Assembly: GCA_963787645.1 (NCBI GenBank)
Contig: CAWBDS010000013.1
Location: 62,001-126,000 of the forward strand
From: Palsa-504 sp963787645
GTDB taxonomy: Bacteria > Actinomycetota > Actinomycetes > Streptosporangiales > Streptosporangiaceae
Length of the DNA: 64,000 nt
Reading direction: 5' to 3'
Shown here: positions 15,181 through 23,559 of the stretch, in pieces
Layout of the letters: every line of letters starts with the position of its first letter
How positions within the stretch are numbered: the first letter of the stretch is position 1
Position numbers and translations under genes: made by a program
Notes under the pieces: generated by a model
Told to the model about the DNA's origin: nothing
The model's database searches: none
What the model saw: only the letters and a program-made list of their open reading frames with translations

Positions 15181-17533
15181 ACCCCGCACGCCCGTCATCG
15201 TGGGCGTCGGGCAGGCTTCCGAACGCCTCGGTACCCCCGGCTACCAGCGGCTCTCACCCGTCGGCCTGGCTGCGGCCGCGGCCGCCGAGGCGCTCACGGA
15301 CACCGGCGCGGATCCGGCCGCGGTGGCGGCGGCGATCGACACGGTGGCCGGAGTCCGCCAGTTCGAGAACTCCGTCCCGGGCGCGCGGGCGCGGCTGGGC
15401 CGGTCGGACAACTATCCCCGCTCGGTAGCGGGCCGGATCGGCGCCGACCCGGCCCGGGCCGTGCTGGAGGTCACCGGCGGGCAGGCGCCGCAGCACCTGG
15501 TCAACGAGTTCGCCGGCGTGATCGCCGCGGGCGGCAGCGAGGTGACGTTGATCTTCGGGTCCGAGGCCATCTCCACCATCGACCACTACGCCAAGGCCGA
15601 GGACCGGCCGGACTTCACCGAGCAGCCCGGCGGCAGCCTGGAGGACCGCGGCTACGCGTTGCGCGGCATCTCGTCCGTGCACCAGGCCGCGCACGGCCTC
15701 AACGACGGCCCCAGCCAGTACGCGCTGGCCGAGAACGCGCGCCGGGCCCGGCTCAAGCAGTCCCGCGACGAATACGCGGCCGCGATGGGCGCGCTGTTCG
15801 CGCCCTTCACCCGGGTGGCCGCCGCCAATCCGCACGCGTCCGCGCCGGTCGAGCGCGACGCGGCCGAGCTGGTCACGCCGACCGAGGCGAACCGGCCCAT
15901 CGCCGACCCGTACACCCGGTACATCGTGGCCCGCGAGAAGGTGAACCAGGGCGCCGCGGTGCTGCTGATGTCGGTGGCCGCGGCGGACCGGCTCGGCGTC
16001 CCGGCTGACCGGCGGGTGTTCCTGCTCGGTCACGCGGACCTGCGGGAGCGGACCATCATGGACCGGACCGACCTGTCCGCCTGCCCGGCCTCGGTAATGG
16101 CCGTCCGCCATGCCCTCGACCTGGCCGGCATCGGCCTCGCCGACCTGGCCACCATCGACCTGTACAGCTGCTTCCCGGTGCCGGTGTTCAACATCTGCGA
16201 CGGCCTGGGCCTGGATCCCGGCGATCCGCGCGGGCTGACCGTGACCGGCGGACTGCCGTTCTTCGGCGGGGCGGGCAACAACTACTCGATGCACGCCATC
16301 GCCGAGACCGTCCAGCTGGCCCGCCGCTCGCCCGGCAGCTACGGTCTGGTCGGCGCCAACGGCGGCGTGCTGAGCAAGTACTCCGCCGGCGTGTACTCCA
16401 CCACCCCGGCGGGGTGGGCGCCGGACCGCAGCTCCGACCTGCAAGCCGAGATCGACGCCTGGCCCGCCCCGGCCGAAGCCTGGCACGCGGACGGGCTCGC
16501 CACCATCGAGACCTACACGGTCAAGCACCGCCGCGGCGGTGCCAGAACGGGCATTGTCATCGGCCGGCTGGACGCCGATGGGCGGCGGTTCGTCGCCCGT
16601 GGCGACGAGCGGGACCCCGAGCTGCTCGAGCTGCTGGCCTCGGCCGAACCCATCGGCGCGCAGGTCTACGTGCGCTCGTTCGGCTTCGGCAACCGGGTCA
16701 CGGTGACCCGGGACCGGATGGATGAGCTCTTCCCGCCCGCCCCGGCGGTGCTGCGCGACCGGTACGAGCACGTCCTGGTCCGCCGGGACGGGCACCTGCT
16801 GGAAATCACGATCAACCGGTCCGAGGTCCGCAACAGCCTGCACCCGATGGCCAACGACGAGCTGGACCAGATCTTCGACGCGTACTTCGCCGACCCCACC
16901 TTGTGGGTGGCCATCCTCACCGGTGCGGGCGAGCGGGCGTTCTCCGCGGGCAACGACCTGGTCTACTCCGCGTCCGGGAAGCCGATGTGGGTACCCAAGA
17001 ACGGCTTCGCCGGCCTGACCAGCCGCCCGCACCTGCGCAAGCCGGTGATCGCCGCGGTCAACGGCTACGCGATGGGCGGCGGCTGCGAGATCGCCCTGGC
17101 CTGCCACCTGGTCGTCGCCGACGCCGCCGCTCAGTTCGCGCTCAGCGAGGTCCGGGTCGGCCTGGTCGCCGGGGCCGGCGGCCTGATCCGGCTGCCGCGC
17201 ACCGTCCCGCCCAAGGTCGCCACCGAGATGATCCTCACCGGCCGCCGGGTGGGCGCCGACGAGGCCCTCGCCTACGGGCTGGTCAACCGGGTCGTGCCGG
17301 CCGGCACCGCCGTCGACGGCGCCCGCGCGCTGGCCGCCGAGATCCTGGAGGGCTCGCCGACCTCGGTGCGGATCTCGCTGGAGATCATGGAGGAAACCCG
17401 GGGCATCCCCGACGTGGCCGACGCCGCCGGCTACCGGCCCCGCGCGATCGATGACCTGCTGAGCACGCAGGATGCCGCCGAAGGCCCGGCCGCGTTCGCC
17501 GCCAAACGCCGCCCGCAGTGGCGTAACTCCTAG
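15161..17533 (+). CDS. Fusion: thiolase-like protein (SCP-x/TLP1 type) with C-terminal enoyl-CoA hydratase
   Basis: One 790-residue reading frame. Residues 1 to about 445 are thiolase-like (TPVIVGVGQASERLG, VAAAIDTVAGVRQFENS, LPFFGGAGNNYSMHAIAE). About 446-525 match the extra beta-rich domain of mycobacterial TLP1-like proteins (GIVIGRLDADGRRFVA). From about 534 to the end it is a crotonase, with GNDL and MGGGCEIALA oxyanion segments and both hydratase glutamates (SEVRV, ATEM). The usual thiolase nucleophilic Cys is not apparent: the region reads TGGQAPQHLV, and the C-terminal Cys motif reads NGGVLSKYS. The thiolase half may therefore be non-classical. The ATG overlaps the synthetase gene by 20 bp. 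Last gene of the operon. Confidence 0.88.
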   Translation: MSQPPVEPRTPVIVGVGQASERLGTPGYQRLSPVGLAAAAAAEALTDTGADPAAVAAAIDTVAGVRQFENSVPGARARLGRSDNYPRSVAGRIGADPARAVLEVTGGQAPQHLVNEFAGVIAAGGSEVTLIFGSEAISTIDHYAKAEDRPDFTEQPGGSLEDRGYALRGISSVHQAAHGLNDGPSQYALAENARRARLKQSRDEYAAAMGALFAPFTRVAAANPHASAPVERDAAELVTPTEANRPIADPYTRYIVAREKVNQGAAVLLMSVAAADRLGVPADRRVFLLGHADLRERTIMDRTDLSACPASVMAVRHALDLAGIGLADLATIDLYSCFPVPVFNICDGLGLDPGDPRGLTVTGGLPFFGGAGNNYSMHAIAETVQLARRSPGSYGLVGANGGVLSKYSAGVYSTTPAGWAPDRSSDLQAEIDAWPAPAEAWHADGLATIETYTVKHRRGGARTGIVIGRLDADGRRFVARGDERDPELLELLASAEPIGAQVYVRSFGFGNRVTVTRDRMDELFPPAPAVLRDRYEHVLVRRDGHLLEITINRSEVRNSLHPMANDELDQIFDAYFADPTLWVAILTGAGERAFSAGNDLVYSASGKPMWVPKNGFAGLTSRPHLRKPVIAAVNGYAMGGGCEIALACHLVVADAAAQFALSEVRVGLVAGAGGLIRLPRTVPPKVATEMILTGRRVGADEALAYGLVNRVVPAGTAVDGARALAAEILEGSPTSVRISLEIMEETRGIPDVADAAGYRPRAIDDLLSTQDAAEGPAAFAAKRRPQWRNS

Positions 17534-17534
17534 G

Positions 17535-18299
17535 TCAGGCCGGGTCCGGGAACGACGGCTTGCGCTTGGCCAAGAACGCGCTGGCCCCCTCGATCATGTC
17601 CGCGCTGCCGACGGCCTGCATCAGCATGCCCACGCCGGTACTGAACGAATCCCGGGCCGAGTTCCACCAGATGTTCGAGCTGATCTTGGTGATCTCCAGG
17701 TACCGCGGGCTCAACGCCGCGAGCTCGTCGCACCAGGCCGCCACCGTCGCTTCCAGGTCGGCGTCCTCTACCACCGCGTTCACCAGGCCCATCTCCAGGG
17801 CCTGCGCCGCGGTGTAGCGCCGGCACAACATGGCCAGCTCCTTGGCCTTCTTCTCCCCGATCTGGATCCCCATCACGTTGGTGGCGCCGGTGACCGGGGA
17901 GCTGCCGACCCGCGGCCCGGTCTGGCCGAAGGTGGCGGACCGGGCCGCCACCGCCAGGTCGCACGCGACGACCAGCTCGTTGCCGCCGCCCGCCGCGGCG
18001 CCGTTCACGGCCGCGATCACCGGCCGCGGGCACTGGCGGATCGCGTCGAACATGAGCAGCGAAGCCCGGTACAGCTCCCGCATCTGGCCTGCTGACGGCG
18101 CGCTGAGCTGCTGCAGCGCTCCGCCGGCGCAGAACGCCCGGTCCGAGCCGGTGATCACGACGGCGTGTGCGTCGGCCGCGTTCTGGACCGTTTCGGTGAT
18201 CGCCGCGGCCATCTCCGGGTCGTAGGCGTTGCGTCGTTCCGGCGCGTTCAGCCGGAGCCACACCGCCGGTCCGCGGCGTTCGATGACGATGCCGGTCAT
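17535..18299 (-). CDS. Crotonase, MenB/BadI-like
   Basis: A 254-residue crotonase. Oxyanion segments CAGGALQQL and AAAGGGNELVVA are visible. The second half (FGQTGPRVGSS, GEKKAKELAMLCRRYTAAQA, MGLVNAVVEDADLE) resembles the MenB/BadI branch, whose members form or break carbon-carbon bonds in ring-containing CoA esters. A hydrolytic ring cleavage is therefore as plausible as simple hydration. The start at 18299 follows AAGGA; an upstream in-frame ATG at 18323 is less likely. It converges on the thiolase-crotonase gene (one base between stops) and diverges from the importer, with regional operator d exactly 40 bp from either start. Confidence 0.88.
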   Translation of the reverse strand: MTGIVIERRGPAVWLRLNAPERRNAYDPEMAAAITETVQNAADAHAVVITGSDRAFCAGGALQQLSAPSAGQMRELYRASLLMFDAIRQCPRPVIAAVNGAAAGGGNELVVACDLAVAARSATFGQTGPRVGSSPVTGATNVMGIQIGEKKAKELAMLCRRYTAAQALEMGLVNAVVEDADLEATVAAWCDELAALSPRYLEITKISSNIWWNSARDSFSTGVGMLMQAVGSADMIEGASAFLAKRKPSFPDPA

Positions 18300-18339
18300 G
18301 GCCGTCCTTCCATCATTGACCACCCGCCAAAACTATGCA

Positions 18340-18356
18340 TATGATACGCCATAATA
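18340..18356. promoter_or_regulatory. Shared catabolic operator, site d
   Basis: TATGAT-ACGCC-ATAATA, the regional dyad with one mismatch and a 5-base spacer, centred 40 bp from both the crotonase start (minus) and the importer ATPase start (plus). Confidence 0.45.
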
Positions 18357-18396
18357 TAGCGCCCCAAATCATCTGGCTAGAAAGGAACGATCCGCT

Positions 18397-19950
18397 ATGG
18401 GCTCCACGCCAGCGGTAGCGGACGTCGCGGTGCAACCGCGAGCGCCGGGCACGGTCTTGCGTGTCACCGGGCTGTCCAAGACGTTCCCCGGCACCAAGGC
18501 GCTGGACGACGTGACGCTCGAGGTCGCCGAGGGCGAGATTCACGCGCTGGTCGGCCAGAACGGTTCGGGCAAGTCCACCTTGATCAAGGTCCTGGCCGGC
18601 TATCACCGCGCCGATCCCGGGGCCAAGGCCTGGCTGAACGGCGAGCCGTTCGACGTGGCCGACACCGCCGACACCCGCCATCACCGGCTCCGGTTCGTGC
18701 ACCAGGACCTGGGCCTGTTCCTGGAACTGGGCGCGACCGACAACCTCGCCCTGCGCGGGGAGTTCCTGCTCGACCCGCTGCACCGGATCCGGTGGCGGGC
18801 GCAGGCCGCCGTGACCCGCGAACTTCTCGGCCAGTTCGACCTCGACCTGGACCTGAACCGCCCGCTGGCCGAGGCCACGCCGGTCCAGCGGACGGTCGTC
18901 GCCATCGCGGCCGCGCTGGTCGGCTGGGAGGGCGGCCCCGGGGTGCTGGTGCTGGACGAGCCGACCGCAGTCCTGCCGCCGCACGACGTGACCCGGCTGC
19001 TGGAGATCATCGAGCGGGTGCGCGGCCGCGGCACCAGCATCTTGTACGTATCGCACCGTCTGGACGAGGTGTTCCGGCTCGCGGACCGGGTCACCGTGCT
19101 GCGCGGCGGCCGGGTGGTGCAGACCCGGCCGGTCGCCGGGCTGACCACGCAGACCCTGGCCGAGCTGATGGTGGGCAGCGAGGTGGACGCGGGTTACCGC
19201 GCCGGGCTCACCGTCGCCGCGGACCGGCCCGTGGTACTCCGCGCCCGTGACGTGCACGGCCGCTTCCTCGATGGCGTGGACCTGGACCTGGCCGAAGGAG
19301 AAGTGCTCGGGGTGGCCGGCCTGCCCGGCTCCGGGCGCAACGAGCTTCCGTACGCGCTGGTCGGCGCGCTACCCGGCGCCACCGGCCGGATCTCGGTGGC
19401 GGACAGCGAGTGGATGCCGGTGCGCAAGTCGGCTTCCTTCGACATCCCGCTGGTCCCGGCGGACCGGGCCGGGGAGGCGGCGATCAGCGAGTTCAGCGTC
19501 AAGGAGAACCTTACGCTGTCGGTCCTGCACCGGTTCCGCAAGTTCGGCCTCCTGCTCCGCCGGCCCGAGCAGCAGCTGGCCGACCAGTGGACCGAGACGA
19601 TCGAGGTCAAGGCGGCCAGCGGGGATGACCTGATCACCACCCTGTCCGGCGGCAACCAGCAGAAGGTCATCATGGCCCGCTGCCTGGCCCGCGATCCCAG
19701 CGTGCTGGTCCTGTGCGAGCCGACCGCCGGCGTTGACGTCGGCACCCGGCAGGCCATCTACGAGTTCATCGCTACCCGGGCGCGGGCCGGACTGTCCCTG
19801 GTGGTTTCCTCCTCGGACACCGGCGACCTGCTGGCGCTGTGCACCCGGGTCCTTGTCATGTGTAACGGAAAAGTCGTGCGCGAGATCGCCGGAGATGAGA
19901 TCACCGAACAGGCGCTCGTGCACGCGATGGAGGAGACGGAGCAGCAATGA
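18397..19950 (+). CDS. Sugar-type ABC importer ATPase, two nucleotide-binding domains (RbsA family)
   Basis: A 517-residue double ATPase. Domain 1 (about 20-245) has Walker A GQNGSGKST, Walker B VLVLDEPTAVLP and a degenerate signature (LAEATPVQRTV). Domain 2 (about 260-510) has a degenerate Walker A (GLPGSGRNE), an intact signature LSGGNQQKV and a Walker B reading VLVLCEPTAG, with Cys where Asp is usual. This complementary layout is normal for RbsA-type proteins. AAAGGA precedes the ATG. It forms an operon with the permease (ATGA overlap) and, after a gap holding another operator, the binding protein. It powers uptake of the island's probable substrate. Confidence 0.93.
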   Translation: MGSTPAVADVAVQPRAPGTVLRVTGLSKTFPGTKALDDVTLEVAEGEIHALVGQNGSGKSTLIKVLAGYHRADPGAKAWLNGEPFDVADTADTRHHRLRFVHQDLGLFLELGATDNLALRGEFLLDPLHRIRWRAQAAVTRELLGQFDLDLDLNRPLAEATPVQRTVVAIAAALVGWEGGPGVLVLDEPTAVLPPHDVTRLLEIIERVRGRGTSILYVSHRLDEVFRLADRVTVLRGGRVVQTRPVAGLTTQTLAELMVGSEVDAGYRAGLTVAADRPVVLRARDVHGRFLDGVDLDLAEGEVLGVAGLPGSGRNELPYALVGALPGATGRISVADSEWMPVRKSASFDIPLVPADRAGEAAISEFSVKENLTLSVLHRFRKFGLLLRRPEQQLADQWTETIEVKAASGDDLITTLSGGNQQKVIMARCLARDPSVLVLCEPTAGVDVGTRQAIYEFIATRARAGLSLVVSSSDTGDLLALCTRVLVMCNGKVVREIAGDEITEQALVHAMEETEQQ

Positions 19951-21032
19951 CCGCACCTACGCTTCAACCGACGGCCGGGGATCAGCCCAGCCCCTCCGGG
20001 CCGAAGGGGGCGGCCGCACGCTGGCGGTCCGAGCTGGCGGCCGGCCTGAGCCCGCGTAACATCGGCGCCGTCTACGTGCTCATCGTGATCTGCATCGTGT
20101 TCTCGATCTGGGCGCCGAACACATTCCCGCAGGGCGCCACGATCAAGCAGGTGCTCGACAACAACGCGATCACCGCGCTGGCCGCGCTGGCCCTGATCGT
20201 CCCGCTGTCGGCTCGGGTCTTCGACCTGTCGTTTGCCTACGTGATGTCCCTGTCCGGCGTCACGGCCGCCCACTTCGTGGCCGCGGACAACTGGCCCGTG
20301 CTGCTCGCCCTGCTCGCCGGTATCGGTGCTGCCCTGGTCATCGGGCTAGTGAACGGCTTCGTGGTGGTGATCATGCGGATCGACTCGTTCATCGGCACCC
20401 TGGCCACCGGATCGCTGGTCCAGGCGTTCATCAGCTTCGTCACCAACGACAACTCCATCAACAGCGAGCGGCTGTCCGGCTCGTTTTCGACCATGAGCCA
20501 GGGCGCCGTCGGCGGCATCATCTATCCGGTCTTCTACGCGGTGATCATCGCCGCGGCGCTGTGGGTGTTCATGGATCACACCGCGACCGGGCGGCGGCTA
20601 TACGCGACCGGGTTCAACCCGAACGCGGCCCGGCTGGCCGACATCCGGGTGAACAAGCTGCGCTTCTGCTCACTGCTAGTTTCCGCCGGCCTGGCGGGAT
20701 TCGCCGGCGTCCTGCTCGCCTCCTCGCTGGCCGCGGGCTCCCCGTCGGCGGGTACCTCGTACCTGCTGCCCGGCTTCGCGTCGGTGTTCGTCGGCGCCAC
20801 CGTGTTCAAGCACGGCCGGTTCAACGCCTGGGGCACGATCGTCGCCGTGCTCATGCTCGGCACCGGCGTGGTCGGCCTGGGACTGGTCTCCGCGCCCCTG
20901 TGGGCGATCGACATGTTCACCGGCGTGGTCCTGATCGCGGCCCTCAGTGCCAACTCCTTCGAACGACGCAACCTGCTACGGGGCAGGGTCGGCGGAGGCC
21001 GGTGGCGTCCGATCCGCTCGCGGGCCACCTAA
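19947..21032 (+). CDS. Sugar-type ABC importer permease (RbsC family)
   Basis: A 361-residue integral membrane permease with about ten hydrophobic segments, for example IGAVYVLIVICIVFSIW, ALAALALIVPLSARVFDLS and ALLAGIGAALVIGLVNGF. The family hallmark DLSFAYVMSLSGVTAA and the cytoplasmic loop TGRRLYATGFNPNAARLADI, which contacts the ATPase, are visible. ATGA overlap with the ATPase. Only one permease gene is present, as expected for a homodimeric RbsC-type channel. Confidence 0.92.
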   Translation: MTAPTLQPTAGDQPSPSGPKGAAARWRSELAAGLSPRNIGAVYVLIVICIVFSIWAPNTFPQGATIKQVLDNNAITALAALALIVPLSARVFDLSFAYVMSLSGVTAAHFVAADNWPVLLALLAGIGAALVIGLVNGFVVVIMRIDSFIGTLATGSLVQAFISFVTNDNSINSERLSGSFSTMSQGAVGGIIYPVFYAVIIAAALWVFMDHTATGRRLYATGFNPNAARLADIRVNKLRFCSLLVSAGLAGFAGVLLASSLAAGSPSAGTSYLLPGFASVFVGATVFKHGRFNAWGTIVAVLMLGTGVVGLGLVSAPLWAIDMFTGVVLIAALSANSFERRNLLRGRVGGGRWRPIRSRAT

Positions 21033-21115
21033 CCGGCCCGCCGCCCTAGGCCGCACCCAAAGATCGTTACCCAAGCGTTCCCGCAGCTACTTGACCACTA
21101 GCCATAAATGATGAT

Positions 21116-21131
21116 TATGATATGAATCAAA
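21116..21131. promoter_or_regulatory. Shared catabolic operator, site e
   Basis: TATGAT-ATGA-ATCAAA, an 11-of-12 match to the regional dyad, 38 bp upstream of the binding-protein start. A separate regulated promoter here would allow extra binding protein relative to the membrane components. Confidence 0.5.
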
Positions 21132-21169
21132 TTCACAATCATGATCACCAGGATGCCCGAGGAGGATGG

Positions 21170-22357
21170 ATGACCCCCGTTGACCAAGCGCGAAGACGCT
21201 TCTCCCTAACACTGCGGCACACTGGTGTGCTGCTGGCCGTCATGGCCACGTTGGTGCTGGCTGCCTGCAGCTCCAGCGGCTCGAGCAGCTCCGGCACTGC
21301 ATCTTCTGGCTCGAGCTCGTCTTCGAGCAGCGGCCTGAGCTCGGCCGACCAGGCGGGCCTGGCCAAGGCGGAGGCCCTCGTGGCCTCGCAGACCCAGCGC
21401 CCGACCACGATCACCGATACGACGAAGGTCACCAAGCCCATCCCCAAGGGTCTGACCATCGACTTCATCCCGTGCGGCAGCCCCGAATGCACCCTCGAGG
21501 GCAACATCGTCAAGCAGGCCGCCGCGGCGGTCGGCTGGAACACCGTCATCCTCAGTAACGACGGGACACCGCAGGGCGACAAGGCCGCCTTCACCCAGGC
21601 GGTCCGGAACAAGGCCGCGGCGGTTCTGTACACCGCGATCCCCGCGTCCACCTTCTCGTCCCTGCTGCCGCAGCTGAAGGCCAACGGCACCTTCATCTCC
21701 ACCTGCTGCGTGACCAACGCGGTCGGGCCCAGTACCGGCATCGGTTATGCGATCGACATCCCGGCCCAGGTGGGCCCGGTCGGCGGATCTCAGGCCGCCT
21801 GGGTCGCCGCGAACTCTAAGGACACGGCGAACTCGGTCTTCGTCAACATCCCGGCCTTCGCGATCCTGGCCAGCCAGGCGACCGACTACAAGTCAGGGAT
21901 GGCGACCTACTGCCCGACCTGCAAGGTGGACGAGATGGACGTCGCGCTGGCCAACCTGTCCACCGCGCCGAGCACCATCGTCTCCTACCTTCGCGCGCAT
22001 CCGAGCGTGGACTACGTGGTCGCCTCCACCGACGCCATAACCATCGGGCTGCCCGCGGCGATCAAGGCGGCCGGGCTCAGCAACGTCAAGATCGTCGGCC
22101 AGGGGGCTACCCCGACCAACATCCAGTACCTGCACAGCGGGCAGGAGGCCGCCGACGTGGCGTTCCCCTACTACGAGGTGATGTACGCGATGGTCAACGC
22201 CGCGATCCAGGACAAGGCGGGCATGACCGTGGCTCCCTCGGTGGCCCCGCCGGCCTGGTTGCTGACTCCGCAGAACGCGCCCAACACCACGGCTCAGGTC
22301 TTCCCGGTCGTGAGTACCTACCAGTCCCAGTACCAGGCCCTGTGGGGCGGTGCCTAA
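21170..22357 (+). CDS. Sugar-type ABC importer substrate-binding lipoprotein (RbsB-like)
   Basis: A 395-residue exported lipoprotein. The signal peptide ends at the lipobox VLAAC, followed by a Ser/Gly linker, then a periplasmic-binding-protein type 1 fold with repeated strands (LTIDFIPCGSPEC, AAAVLYTAIPASTF, VDYVVASTDAITIGLPAAIKAAG, VKIVGQGATPTN). The ATG at 21170 is chosen because GAGGAGGA precedes it; the in-frame ATG at 21122 lies inside the operator. Paired cysteines (PCGSPEC, STCC, YCPTC) are unusual for this family and could form disulfides. A strong hairpin terminator follows. The ligand is unknown. Confidence 0.9.
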   Translation: MTPVDQARRRFSLTLRHTGVLLAVMATLVLAACSSSGSSSSGTASSGSSSSSSSGLSSADQAGLAKAEALVASQTQRPTTITDTTKVTKPIPKGLTIDFIPCGSPECTLEGNIVKQAAAAVGWNTVILSNDGTPQGDKAAFTQAVRNKAAAVLYTAIPASTFSSLLPQLKANGTFISTCCVTNAVGPSTGIGYAIDIPAQVGPVGGSQAAWVAANSKDTANSVFVNIPAFAILASQATDYKSGMATYCPTCKVDEMDVALANLSTAPSTIVSYLRAHPSVDYVVASTDAITIGLPAAIKAAGLSNVKIVGQGATPTNIQYLHSGQEAADVAFPYYEVMYAMVNAAIQDKAGMTVAPSVAPPAWLLTPQNAPNTTAQVFPVVSTYQSQYQALWGGA

Positions 22358-22381
22358 TCAACGCTTAACCCTTTAAACGGA

Positions 22382-22415
22382 GAGGCGCCCGGAACCCCCT
22401 GGTTCCGGGCGCCTC
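22382..22415 (+). terminator. Hairpin terminator after importer operon
   Basis: Perfect 15-bp stem GAGGCGCCCGGAACC / GGTTCCGGGCGCCTC with a 4-base loop, 24 bp after the binding-protein stop and facing the convergent SDR gene. There is no T-run, which is usual in high-GC actinomycetes; it probably serves both strands. Confidence 0.85.
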
Positions 22416-22438
22416 GCCGTGCCGCGGGGTACTGGCGC

Positions 22439-23224
22439 TCAGCGCAGGCTGCGCCAGGCCATCGTGCCGCCGTCGATCATGATGTTCTCCCCGGTGATGA
22501 ACGAGGAGTCGTCGCTGGCCAGGAAAGCTACCAGCTTGCCGATCTCCTCCGGCAGGCCGAACCGGGGGAGCAGGTGCGGACCGGTCATGAACCGGCGCAC
22601 CGCGTCCGGGTCGGGCGAGGACTCGGCGAACGCCCGGGCCATCGGGGTGTCGAAACTACCCGGCGAGAAGCAGTTGCAGCGCACGTCGGGGGCGAGCTCG
22701 GCCGCGGTGACCCGGGTGAGCTGGATGACCCCGCCCTTGGACGCGCAGTAGGCGGGCGACCCCGGATAGCCGGTCACTCCACTTACCGACGCGGTATTGA
22801 CGATGGCCGGACCACGTTGAGAGCGCCGCAGGTGCGGCGCGGCGAACTTGGTCGCCAGCCACATGCCCTTGAGGTTCACCGCGAACACCCGGTCCCAGAT
22901 CTCCTCGTCCAGGTGCTCCACGCTGGCATGGTCGGTGAACGCCGTGTCGATGACGCCGGCGTTGTTGACCAGCACATCAATGCCGCCATACTCAGCCGCC
23001 ACCCCGTCCACCAGGTGCCGGATCGACTGGCTGCTGGTGAGGTCGGTGCGGGCGAACCTGGCGGTCGCCCCAGCCGCCTTGACCAGCTCCGCGGTTTCCT
23101 CTCCGGACTCGGCGTTGATGTCCGCGACCACGACAACGCTCGCGCCCCGGGCCGCGAACTCGAGCGCGATGGCCCGGCCGATACCTTGTCCTGCCCCAGT
23201 CACGATGCAGATCTTGCCTTGCAT
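22439..23224 (-). CDS. Short-chain dehydrogenase/reductase (SDR)
   Basis: A 261-residue NAD(P)-dependent SDR. The N-terminal glycine motif VTGAGQGIGRA (about residues 8-18), NNAG near 87, catalytic Ser in NTASVSG, the Tyr-x3-Lys pair in YCASKGG and the C-terminal ITGENIMIDGG are all intact. AAGGAGG precedes the ATG. A regional operator copy lies 99 bp upstream, tying it to the island. It likely oxidises a secondary hydroxyl to a ketone, for example the 3-hydroxyacyl step otherwise missing from this set of beta-oxidation-like genes. Confidence 0.92.
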   Translation of the reverse strand: MQGKICIVTGAGQGIGRAIALEFAARGASVVVVADINAESGEETAELVKAAGATARFARTDLTSSQSIRHLVDGVAAEYGGIDVLVNNAGVIDTAFTDHASVEHLDEEIWDRVFAVNLKGMWLATKFAAPHLRRSQRGPAIVNTASVSGVTGYPGSPAYCASKGGVIQLTRVTAAELAPDVRCNCFSPGSFDTPMARAFAESSPDPDAVRRFMTGPHLLPRFGLPEEIGKLVAFLASDDSSFITGENIMIDGGTMAWRSLR

Positions 23225-23323
23225 GCGGTGCCTCCTTGCCTGCGCACGGTCCGGAATACAGGCGCAGCTCGGTGAATGCGACGACGGTGCGCGTAGTCGG
23301 CCACCCAGAATCCGACCGCCTTA

Positions 23324-23339
23324 AATGATTATATTCATG
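23324..23339. promoter_or_regulatory. Shared catabolic operator, site f
   Basis: AATGAT-TATA-TTCATG, the regional dyad with three deviations, upstream of the SDR gene. The 335-bp gap 23225-23559 otherwise holds only a possible 11-codon reading frame at 23474 after GAGGGGGAG, which is not claimed as a gene. Confidence 0.4.
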
Positions 23340-23559
23340 ATTAACATTCTCGCCTCAAGGACTCAGGCCGGGAACCGCGTCCGATCTGTGGTCACACCCG
23401 GCGATTTCGGAGCCGAACGGGCTATGGTTTACTGCCCTGGCCCGGGTGTAATTACCGGTCAGAGGGGGAGCGGATGAGCGTGTTCCACGCTGATCTCGGA
23501 CTCCGCTAGCACCAGGACAGGACGAGCGCAGCCCGGTTGGTGGCGCAGAGAGGGTCGGC

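Noticed and set aside
15254..17107. Long antisense frame of about 617 codons opposite the thiolase-crotonase gene.
   Set aside because: It is a GC-bias shadow with Arg/Gly/Val/His-rich composition and no domain; similar shadows occur at 40683-42776 and 46831-49320.
23474..23509. An 11-codon frame MSVFHADLGLR after GAGGGGGAG, possibly a leader peptide.
   Set aside because: Too short to support; no attenuator structure or regulatory codons are visible.
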